From Thioalbus denitrificans (GTDB lineage Bacteria > Pseudomonadota > Gammaproteobacteria > DSM-26407): DNA of 64,000 bases. Positions 34,924 to 44,100 of the stretch are shown one piece after another (position 1 is the first letter of the stretch; each line of letters starts with the position of its first letter). Position numbers and translations under genes: made by a program. The stretch is from assembly GCF_003337735.1 (NCBI RefSeq), contig NZ_QPJY01000014.1, positions 1-64,000 of the forward strand, in the 5' to 3' direction. Below the pieces are notes generated by a model, which did no database searches, had not been told where the DNA came from, and saw nothing but the letters and a program-made list of their open reading frames with translations.

Positions 34924-35778
34924 CTACCGGGGGCGGGCCGGGCGGTCCCGCAGGGCGTCGAGAAAGGCCGCCAGCCCGGCCCGGTAGGCCGCGCGGCCGA
35001 GGTGGTAGCCGGTGTTGTGGCTGCCGTGCAGGGTGAGGAACCGCTTCGGCTCCCGGGCCGCGGTGTAGAGCCGCTCGCCGTGGGCGAAGGGAATGATCTC
35101 GTCCTCCCGGCTGTGCACCACCAGCACGGGAACGTCGATGCGCGCCATCAGCCCCAGGGTGTCGTAGCGCAGCCGGGAAATCAGCCGCACCGGCAGCCAG
35201 GGGTAGAGCTCGGCGCCGAGGTCGGGCACCGAGGTGAAGGTGGACTCCAGGATCAGGGCGCGCGGCGGCGTGGCTGCCGCTGCCAGGTCCGCCGCCAGAC
35301 GTGCGGCGACGGCGCCGCCGAGGGAGCGGCCGAACAGTACTACCCGGCCCGGTTCAAAGCCGCGGGTCCCCACCAGGTGCTCCCAGCCGGCCCGGGCGTC
35401 GTGGCGGGTGCCCGCCTCCGAGGGCTCCCCCTCGCTGTCGCCGTAGCCGCGGTAGTCGAGGATCAGCACCGCCAGCCCCAGGTCGTGGAACAGCCGCAGG
35501 GAGTCGAGCCGGTGGCCGCGGTTGCCGGCATTGCCGTGCAGGAACAGCAGGGCGGTGTCGGCCCCTTCGGCGGGGAGATACCAGGCGCCGAGCCCGAACC
35601 CGTCGGCGGTGGCGAGGCGTACCGGTTCCCAGGCCAGGCCCGCCTGGTCGGGCGTGGTGGTGAGATCCCGGGCGGGCAGGTCGGGCAGGTAGAGCAGACG
35701 CGGCTGGGTGAGGGCGATCCAGAGCACCACCGCCCCGTAGGCGGTGGCGGGGAGCAGGAGCAGGTGCCACCAGCGCAT
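34924..35778 (-). CDS. Alpha/beta hydrolase, membrane-anchored
   Basis: The 284-residue protein has an N-terminal membrane segment (about 4-24), the oxyanion HGNAGNRGHR (about 80), the nucleophile elbow LFGRSLGGAVA (about 151), an aspartate in HSREDEIIP (about 226) and a final histidine in LHGSHNTGY (about 255). This matches the YfhR/BEM46 type of hydrolase. The substrate is unknown. Confidence 0.85.
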   Translation of the reverse strand: MRWWHLLLLPATAYGAVVLWIALTQPRLLYLPDLPARDLTTTPDQAGLAWEPVRLATADGFGLGAWYLPAEGADTALLFLHGNAGNRGHRLDSLRLFHDLGLAVLILDYRGYGDSEGEPSEAGTRHDARAGWEHLVGTRGFEPGRVVLFGRSLGGAVAARLAADLAAAATPPRALILESTFTSVPDLGAELYPWLPVRLISRLRYDTLGLMARIDVPVLVVHSREDEIIPFAHGERLYTAAREPKRFLTLHGSHNTGYHLGRAAYRAGLAAFLDALRDRPARPR

Positions 35779-35797
35779 GGTCGGGGTGCCGGAAACG

Positions 35798-35823
35798 GCG
35801 CGGGCACCCGAAGGTGCCCGCGC
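35798..35823 (-). terminator. Hairpin after mlaA
   Basis: An 11-bp perfect stem GCGCGGGCACC/GGTGCCCGCGC with a 4-base loop begins seven bases after the mlaA stop. It lacks a strong T-run, so it may be a weak terminator or a processing barrier. Confidence 0.6.
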
Positions 35824-35829
35824 GTCGAA

Positions 35830-36555
35830 TCACTCCGTTTCCTGGTCCTCTTCCGGCGGCGCCGCGCCGTCCAGGATCAGCCGCTCCCGGCGCTGCAGGT
35901 AGCCCTCGCGCAGGAAGACGTAGGGATCCATGGCCGCCTCGTCGAAGACCCGCTCCGCCCGCAGCAGATCGGCGCGGGTGTCCACCGTGTCCAGCGCGTA
36001 GAGCCAGTAGCGATCCTCGTCGGGGTTCACCTGGGCCAGCGGGTGGGTATAGGTGTCCACCACCAGGCCGAAGGTGTCGCGCACCGTGCTCGGGCCGAAG
36101 AAGGGCAGCACCACGTAGGGGCCGCTGTCGATGCCCCAGACGCCCAGGGTCTGGCCGAAGTCCTCGTTGCGCTTGGGCAGGTCCATGTGGCTGGCCACGT
36201 CGAAGACGCCGAGCAGGCCGAAGGTGGAGTTGAACACCACGCGGGTGAAGCCCTCCGCCGCCTCCACGGGCTTGCCCTGGAGCAGGGCGTTGAGGAAGCT
36301 CAGGACATCGTCGAGGTTGCCGAAGAAGTTGGTCACCATGCGGCTCACCGGCGCCGGCACCGCGGCGTCGTAGATCTCGCCCATGGGCTTGATCAGCATG
36401 GTGTCCAGGCCGTCGTTGAAGGTGTACATGGCGCGGTTGAAGCCCTGGAACGGATCGCGGGCGTCGCGCTCCTCCATGGGCACCGAGGCGCAGCCGCCGA
36501 GGAGCAGCAGCAGGACGAGGAGGGCTAAGGCTTTCCAGTGCTTCTTGTTGTTCAT
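35830..36555 (-). CDS. mlaA: MlaA (VacJ) outer-membrane lipoprotein
   Basis: The start used is the ATG at 36555 (MNNKKHW), giving 241 residues with a lipoprotein signal ending LLLLLGGC. The family pattern follows: RDPFQGFNRAMYTFNDGLDTMLIKP, FFGNLDDVLSFLNALLQGK, RVVFNSTFGLLGVFDVAS, EDFGQTLGVWG and GPYVVLPFFGPSTVRDT. MlaA removes misplaced phospholipids from the outer leaflet together with the Mla system, whose other genes are absent here. Confidence 0.94.
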   Translation of the reverse strand: MNNKKHWKALALLVLLLLLGGCASVPMEERDARDPFQGFNRAMYTFNDGLDTMLIKPMGEIYDAAVPAPVSRMVTNFFGNLDDVLSFLNALLQGKPVEAAEGFTRVVFNSTFGLLGVFDVASHMDLPKRNEDFGQTLGVWGIDSGPYVVLPFFGPSTVRDTFGLVVDTYTHPLAQVNPDEDRYWLYALDTVDTRADLLRAERVFDEAAMDPYVFLREGYLQRRERLILDGAAPPEEDQETE

Positions 36556-36592
36556 GGGGTAGTCCATCCCATCCGTTAAGTCTGTCTGGTTG

Positions 36593-36621
36593 CCCGGGGA
36601 GAGTCTGGCAAACTCCCCGGG
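36593..36621. promoter_or_regulatory. Hairpin in the mlaA-mtaB divergent region
   Basis: A 9-bp stem CCCGGGGAG/CTCCCCGGG with an 11-base loop lies 38 bp upstream of mlaA. The rest of the 300-bp divergent region shows a likely -10 for mtaB (TATACT, 36813-36818) but no matching -35. Confidence 0.45.
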
Positions 36622-36856
36622 GCTGCTACGGTACCGCTACCGCTCCGGCGCTGCGCCAGGGCGCTTGCCGCCCGTCCCGACGGCGGGGTCATGGTGGCTC
36701 ATTCTAGCGGAAAAGTGCTGAATGAACAGACGACTCGTGCCGTTTTGCCAACGAATTGCCGTTTTCGGCCTCCACGGCCGGGCTGCGGTTCCTCGCTGGC
36801 GTCTGCCTCGTTTATACTCAGCGATTGTTCCCTGGACCGTTTCCAGACCTCCCCCG

Positions 36857-38056
36857 GTGAAATTCCACATCCGCAATCTCGGCTGCAAGATGAACTGGCT
36901 CGATGCCGCGCGCGTGAGCGCCGCGTTGCAGGGCGCCGGGCACGTGCTCGTGGATGACGAGGCCGAAGCCGAGTATGTCCTGGTCAACAGCTGCACCGTG
37001 ACCGCCGAGGCCGATCGCAAGTCGCGCCAGATGGCCCAGTCGGCCCGGCGGGCGGAGAAGGAGGTGGTGGTGTTCGGCTGCGGGCCCCGGGCCGACCGGG
37101 AGGGCTGGCGCCGGCGCCTGCCCGTGGCGGTGCGGCTCGAGGACGAAAGCGCGCTGCTGCGGCGGTTCGGCGCGGAGGAGGGCGGGGAGCCCTTCCCGGC
37201 CCTCTCCCGCACCCGCCTGCCGGTGGCGATCCAGACCGGCTGCGACGACACCTGCAGCTTCTGCATCACCCGCATCGCCCGCGGCGCCCACCGCAGCCAT
37301 CCCGCGCAGCGCATCGTCGAGCATGTCCGCACGGCGGCGGAGCTGGGGATACGGGAGGTGGTGCTCACCGGCATCAACCTGGCCGCCTGGGGCAGCTCCC
37401 ACACCAAGGCGGCGCCGGCCGAGGCGCGCCTCGGCGAGCTTCTGCGGCGCCTCCTCGACGAGACCGGCATTCCCCGGATTCGCCTCTCCTCCCTGGGTCC
37501 GCAGTACCTGCAGCGGGACTTCTTCGCCGCCTTCGCCGATCCCCGCGTCTGCGATCACCTGCACCTGTCCATCCAGAGCGGCTCGGACAGCGTCCTGGAG
37601 CGGATGGACCGCGGCCACGACGCCGCCACCATGGAGCGGGTGGTGGAAAGGGCTCGGGCCCTGCGCCCCGACCTGGCGCTGACGGCCGATTTCATCGTCG
37701 GCTTTCCTGGCGAGAGCGGGGCGGAGTTCGCCGCGACCGCGGGCCTGGTGGAGCGGCTGGGCTTCGCCAAGCTGCATGTCTTCCCCTTCTCGCCCCGCGA
37801 AGGCACCCCGGCGGCGGCGTTGCCCGACGGGCTCGACCCCGCTGAGCGCAAGCGCCGCGCGGCCGAGCTGCGCGCCCTGGGCCAGGCGACCCGCCGGGAG
37901 TTCCTCGACAGCCAGCTGGGACGCCGGCACACCGTGCTGACCGAGCGCAACGAAACCGGCCTGACCACCAACTACATCCGCGTCCGCACCCCCGGCGCCG
38001 CGGAGGGCGACCTGGTGGAAACGGTGCTGGCACGGGACAACCTGGCCGATTCGTGA
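36857..38056 (+). CDS. mtaB: MtaB-type tRNA methylthiotransferase
   Basis: The start used is the GTG at 36857 (MKFHIRNLGCKMNWLDAA), giving 399 residues; the upstream extension lacks homology features. It is a MiaB-family radical SAM enzyme. N-terminal cluster cysteines lie in LGCKMN, NSCTVTAEA and VFGCGPR, and the radical SAM cluster is C129, C133 and C136 in CDDTCSFC. A weak C-terminal TRAM-like part starts near LGRRHTVL. The MtaB subgroup adds a methylthio group to t6A37 in tRNA; the subgroup choice rests on the overall pattern and is likely but not proven. Confidence 0.85.
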   Translation: MKFHIRNLGCKMNWLDAARVSAALQGAGHVLVDDEAEAEYVLVNSCTVTAEADRKSRQMAQSARRAEKEVVVFGCGPRADREGWRRRLPVAVRLEDESALLRRFGAEEGGEPFPALSRTRLPVAIQTGCDDTCSFCITRIARGAHRSHPAQRIVEHVRTAAELGIREVVLTGINLAAWGSSHTKAAPAEARLGELLRRLLDETGIPRIRLSSLGPQYLQRDFFAAFADPRVCDHLHLSIQSGSDSVLERMDRGHDAATMERVVERARALRPDLALTADFIVGFPGESGAEFAATAGLVERLGFAKLHVFPFSPREGTPAAALPDGLDPAERKRRAAELRALGQATRREFLDSQLGRRHTVLTERNETGLTTNYIRVRTPGAAEGDLVETVLARDNLADS

Positions 38057-38082
38057 AAAAGGCTCACCACGAGAAAATCACT

Positions 38083-38140
38083 CACCACGAAGGACACGAA
38101 GAAAGACACAAGGCCGCCAACCACAGATTGACGTTGATTT
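38083..38140 (+). repeat. Left-hand intergenic repeat arm beside the CRISPR array
   Basis: CACCACGAAGGACACGAAG (38083-38101) and, further on, CCACAGATTGACGTTGATTT (38121-38140) match the left arm of the 28.8-kb element in the same orientation. It begins 27 bp after the mtaB stop. Between it and the array is a 7-bp inverted repeat ATCAGAA/TTCTGAT (38151-38173). Confidence 0.8.
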
Positions 38141-38186
38141 ACGTTTATTGATCAGAATCTGCAGGGTTCTGATGATTTTCTGTAAG

Positions 38187-41100
38187 TTTCTGGGCTCTGT
38201 GCGGCAGTGAACTCCAGCGCCACGAACGCGCAGGACTCGGCAATTTTCTGAGCTGCCTGTGCGGCAGTGAAGCACCTCGGCGGTGTCGGGGCTCTGCAGC
38301 GTCATTTCTGAGCTGCCTGTGCGGCAGTGAAGAGATTTCCTCCAGTGTACCGGGTTCTCCGTGTTTTCTGAGCTGCCTGTGCGGCAGTGAAGGTCTACGG
38401 CGACATCGGCGCCAGCTGGGACGATTTCTGAGCTGCCTGTGCGGCAGTGAAGTTGATGCGGCGCAGCCAGTCGGCGTGCAGCTCTTTCTGAGCTGCCTGT
38501 GCGGCAGTGAAGGCGTAGTCGCGCAGCTCGGCGCTGTTGCCGATTTTCTGAGCTGCCTGTGCGGCAGTGAAGATCAAGAAGGGCGTACCGGAGTCCTACG
38601 ACCATTTCTGAGCTGCCTGTGCGGCAGTGAAGATGTCCGATACCTGGGGCAAGTTCGTGGTGGTTTTCTGAGCTGCCTGTGCGGCAGTGAAGGACGGCGA
38701 ATACTCGCGCGTATCCGGTTCCGTTTTCTGAGCTGCCTGTGCGGCAGTGAAGGTGTCCACGGCGCCGAGACTGGCCTTGCCGTTTTTCTGAGCTGCCTGT
38801 GCGGCAGTGAAGGTGTACAACCACGTGCTACCGGCTGCCCGGGTTTTCTGAGCTGCCTGTGCGGCAGTGAAGCCAGCCAGCCGATGGGGTCTAGGTCGCC
38901 GGCCTTTCTGAGCTGCCTGTGCGGCAGTGAAGCGGATAGCCATCGCGTCGCCGGTCGCCTCCAGTTTCTGAGCTGCCTGTGCGGCAGTGAAGTTCGTGTT
39001 CCAGTCATAAGCCCATCGAGCGATTTTCTGAGCTGCCTGTGCGGCAGTGAAGAGAACGCGCGCCCGACGAATCACCGTGTCGATTTTCTGAGCTGCCTGT
39101 GCGGCAGTGAAGTAATGCGCTGACAGATTGGCCAGCGCCGGACTTTTCTGAGCTGCCTGTGCGGCAGTGAAGGTCCGGCTGCCCCGTGACGCAATTCTGC
39201 TGAGTTTCTGAGCTGCCTGTGCGGCAGTGAAGCTCCCAGGCCTCCGGCTTGTCCGTCATGCCCATTTCTGAGCTGCCTGTGCGGCAGTGAAGGAACCCGG
39301 AGACGGGGCGCACGGTTGCTGTGTTTTCTGAGCTGCCTGTGCGGCAGTGAAGGGCGGGCGCTCATCACGCGGCCCTGGCGGCCGTTTCTGAGCTGCCTGT
39401 GCGGCAGTGAAGGCGTTGCATGCGCCCATTCTCCGCGACACTCATTTCTGAGCTGCCTGTGCGGCAGTGAAGCACCGCCGTCCAGGCGATGACGTCAGCG
39501 AATTTTTCTGAGCTGCCTGTGCGGCAGTGAAGGGCAGGGTCGGTGCCGAGTTGCTCGGGGTAGATTTTCTGAGCTGCCTGTGCGGCAGTGAAGGAAGGGC
39601 GAAACAATCGCCGGGCAGGTGTCGCTTTCTGAGCTGCCTGTGCGGCAGTGAAGGTGGCCGAGGAGCTGCGCCTGGAACTGGTGCTTTTCTGAGCTGCCTG
39701 TGCGGCAGTGAAGGCTTTGGCTCCCGTCGAGCAGACGGTGGCCCATTTCTGAGCTGCCTGTGCGGCAGTGAAGGTTTGCCTATCCACTGGCGCCCGTTGG
39801 TCAGATTTCTGAGCTGCCTGTGCGGCAGTGAAGGCGGCCGCTCACGGGCCACAACTACCTGTGGCTTTCTGAGCTGCCTGTGCGGCAGTGAAGGGTGTAG
39901 GTGAGGATGTCCCTGTCCTCATCCTTTTCTGAGCTGCCTGTGCGGCAGTGAAGGCCAACCCACTCGCCCAACTCCGACCTCTCCCTTTCTGAGCTGCCTG
40001 TGCGGCAGTGAAGATGACACACTGCTCCGTCTGCATCGGCCAGACTTTCTGAGCTGCCTGTGCGGCAGTGAAGTAGATGTAGCCGGCCGTTGTACCGGCC
40101 CGGCTTTTCTGAGCTGCCTATGCGGCAGTGAAGACGCCACGCAAGGCACCACCATCGGGCACGTATTTCTGAGCTGCCTGTGCGGCAGTGAAGCCCTCCC
40201 AAGATCATCCACGCGAGCGCCGCTTTTTCTGAGCTGCCTGTGCGGCAGTGAAGAAGTGGGTCGAGTGGCTCATGGGGTGGCCGCTCTTTCTGAGCTGCCT
40301 GTGCGGCAGTGAAGTTACCCACCCAGCCACGCCAAGCATCCGAGTATTTCTGAGCTGCCTGTGCGGCAGTGAAGGTGACTCGACGACACACAACGCTCGT
40401 CTTGATTTTCTGAGCTGCCTGTGCGGCAGTGAAGAGGGCCTTGCCCTACCTCGTCGGCCTCGCCCGTTTCTGAGCTGCCTGTGCGGCAGTGAAGGTACCT
40501 CACAGGTCAGAGTTTTTCCGCCAGCTTTTCTGAGCTGCCTGTGCGGCAGTGAAGGGGGTAGCGTCCGGCCAGCACAGCAGCCCGCCTTTCTGAGCTGCCT
40601 GTGCGGCAGTGAAGCGTCACCATTGGCATCCACCACCGCGCCGGCCTTTCTGAGCTGCCTGTGCGGCAGTGAAGCGTCACCATTGGCATCCACCACCGCG
40701 CCGGCCTTTCTGAGCTGCCTGTGCGGCAGTGAAGGCAGATTGGACTGTCCGGGTCGATTTCAGCCTTTTCTGAGCTGCCTGTGCGGCAGTGAAGGATGTG
40801 CTTGAGCACTTCTTCGGGCACCTGATTTTCTGAGCTGCCTGTGCGGCAGTGAAGGTCAGCTGGGGGCTGGAGCACGATGTCAGCATTTTCTGAGCTGCCT
40901 GTGCGGCAGTGAAGTGATTGTCTGGTAGCTGGCACTTGGCGTCGCCTTTCTGAGCTGCCTGTGCGGCAGTGAAGTTGCTGCGCGGGTCGAAGTGCCACAG
41001 CAGATCGTTTCTGAGCTGCCTGTGCGGCAGTGAAGATGTAGACGCAAGCACCCTTCGGTGCGCTCTGTTTTCTGAGCTGCCTGTGCGGCAGTGAAGGAGG

Positions 41101-44100
41101 GCAGCGACCCGGCGCAGATCCGCGAGACTTTCTGAGCTGCCTGTGCGGCAGTGAAGCAGTGAGAGAGGCTAGCAGCGCGCCACGGGTGTTTCTGAGCTGC
41201 CTGTGCGGCAGTGAAGATCGGCACGGGCTACTGGGAACAGCTTCAGGCTTTCTGAGCTGCCTGTGCGGCAGTGAAGGCCGGCTCCGCCTGAAGGCGCAGC
41301 ACCGGGATTTTCTGAGCTGCCTGTGCGGCAGTGAAGTTCTTTTCCGTTGTCGTTGTGGTGGTTGTTGTTTTCTGAGCTGCCTGTGCGGCAGTGAAGGCAT
41401 GGGCCAAGGTGGAGCGCGCGGTGCGCGTTTTCTGAGCTGCCTGTGCGGCAGTGAAGGTGGTGACGGACTCCAGCGCGAATGTCATCGATTTCTGAGCTGC
41501 CTGTGCGGCAGTGAAGGTATAGCCGCCGTTTTGCTCGAGGCGCTGGATTTTCTGAGCTGCCTGTGCGGCAGTGAAGCTCGTGCGCGAGAACAAACAGCAC
41601 GTGCGACTTTTCTGAGCTGCCTGTGCGGCAGTGAAGGAGTTCGTTCAGGGCTCGAAGAGCATCCAGGTTTTCTGAGCTGCCTGTGCGGCAGTGAAGTACG
41701 TGGGCGACAAAGGCAACCCGATCCGGCTTTTCTGAGCTGCCTGTGCGGCAGTGAAGTGGCTCGCGCCCACGCCAGTGGCATCGGTAACTTTCTGAGCTGC
41801 CTGTGCGGCAGTGAAGTTTCACGTCCACATGATGCAGGTGCCCCATATTTTCTGAGCTGCCTGTGCGGCAGTGAAGCTGCCGCGCCTCCGTATATGGCTA
41901 TATCAGCATTTCTGAGCTGCCTGTGCGGCAGTGAAGCCCGGCTTGGCCGACTGGCTGTTAACCGTAATTTTCTGAGCTGCCTGTGCGGCAGTGAAGGTGC
42001 TTGCCACGAAGTTGATGGTGTCCTCATTTTTCTGAGCTGCCTGTGCGGCAGTGAAGTATGTCTCCGATTTCGGAGAGGTCCGTTTTGTTTTCTGAGCTGC
42101 CTGTGCGGCAGTGAAGTGAGCCTGCAGCCCAACGACATCATCCCGCTTTTTCTGAGCTGCCTGTGCGGCAGTGAAGTCCCTTGCCAGGACATTAGCGTTG
42201 CCGGTCGTTTTCTGAGCTGCCTGTGCGGCAGTGAAGGGCAGCGGCAGCGGACTCACTGAGCACGCCGTTTTCTGAGCTGCCTGTGCGGCAGTGAAGGAAG
42301 TGACCGGACACACGTACCTGATCAAACATTTCTGAGCTGCCTGTGCGGCAGTGAAGGATCTCCAATACCGCACCACCGGACGCGCTGATTTCTGAGCTGC
42401 CTGTGCGGCAGTGAAGCTCCCGTTCTGCCGCCTTCACCGCCACCTGCATTTCTGAGCTGCCTGTGCGGCAGTGAAGCAGGGCGTGGTATGGAATGAGTCC
42501 GGGGGGTTTTTCTGAGCTGCCTGTGCGGCAGTGAAGGCCCGGGCCCGCCTGGAGGATGTGACGCCAGAGTTTCTGAGCTGCCTGTGCGGCAGTGAAGGGG
42601 TCCAGGAACCAGGGCGGTGCTGGAGCATCTTTCTGAGCTGCCTGTGCGGCAGTGAAGTACGTGGCCGCTGTAAATGCCGCGGTGGCCAATTTCTGAGCTG
42701 CCTGTGCGGCAGTGAAGCCGGAACGGTGCGCCGGCCTCCCAGTCCCACATTTCTGAGCTGCCTGTGCGGCAGTGAAGGACGTAGATGTTCATGGTTCACA
42801 CTCCTTGCTTTTCTGAGCTGCCTGTGCGGCAGTGAAGGGAGACGGTTTTTCACCCAACCGCGCCCGTCTTTTCTGAGCTGCCTGTGCGGCAGTGAAGTTA
42901 TCTCCATCCCGAGCAATGAATTTCGGGACTTTCTGAGCTGCCTGTGCGGCAGTGAAGCTGCCCTTGTTCCAGTAGATCGTGGTACTGGTTTTCTGAGCTG
43001 CCTGTGCGGCAGTGAAGTTGGCTTCAACCGTGGGCGGCGAGTTCGTCAATTTCTGAGCTGCCTGTGCGGCAGTGAAGGACTCGGCTGCGGTCGCTGCAGT
43101 CTCGGCATCTTTCTGAGCTGCCTGTGCGGCAGTGAAGGACTACGAGGAGAGCGAGCGCGTCGCCGCCAATTTCTGAGCTGCCTGTGCGGCAGTGAAGCCC
43201 GCCTGGGGCGGCAGTATGTCCCGATGTGCTTTCTGAGCTGCCTGTGCGGCAGTGAAGGGACCCTAACGCGTATCGCCATAGCCCCGTAATTTCTGAGCTG
43301 CCTGTGCGGCAGTGAAGTTCAAGTTCATCGTTACCACTCAGCCGACCAGTTTTCTGAGCTGCCTGTGCGGCAGTGAAGGTTTCATTCGACGTACTCAGGG
43401 CGGTGAGTTTTTTCTGAGCTGCCTGTGCGGCAGTGAAGCTCCGGTCTCGTCGCCCCAGGCGTAGAGCCCATTTCTGAGCTGCCTGTGCGGCAGTGAAGGA
43501 GTGCGGCCGCTACGCGCTCCAGCGTGTCCTTTTCTGAGCTGCCTGTGCGGCAGTGAAGGCCGTAGGCCGCCAGCTGTTCGAGGGTCTGCTTTTCTGAGCT
43601 GCCTGTGCGGCAGTGAAGGTGCTCCCCGGCGCAAGGGGTCCTCCCCCTACTTTCTGAGCTGCCTGTGCGGCAGTGAAGACACCGGCGAAATCCACAGCGG
43701 CGGTGATGGTTTTCTGAGCTGCCTGTGCGGCAGTGAAGCTCTGGTTCGGACCGCCGTGCCCGCCGTCGCTTTTCTGAGCTGCCTGTGCGGCAGTGAAGCA
43801 TGATTCTGTCGTATCGGAGTTTGCCGAGGGTTTCTGAGCTGCCTGTGCGGCAGTGAAGACCGACTGCCGGGAGCGTCACCGCGCCGCCGTTTTCTGAGCT
43901 GCCTGTGCGGCAGTGAAGCTGGAGCAGCCGCCCGAGGACGTGCTCGTTGTTTTCTGAGCTGCCTGTGCGGCAGTGAAGAAGCTGGCATCGGTTGAGCGCG
44001 CCATCGAGCATTTCTGAGCTGCCTGTGCGGCAGTGAAGGACAGGGCTCGACTACGACGCCTGGCGGTTCTTTTCTGAGCTGCCTGTGCGGCAGTGAAGCT

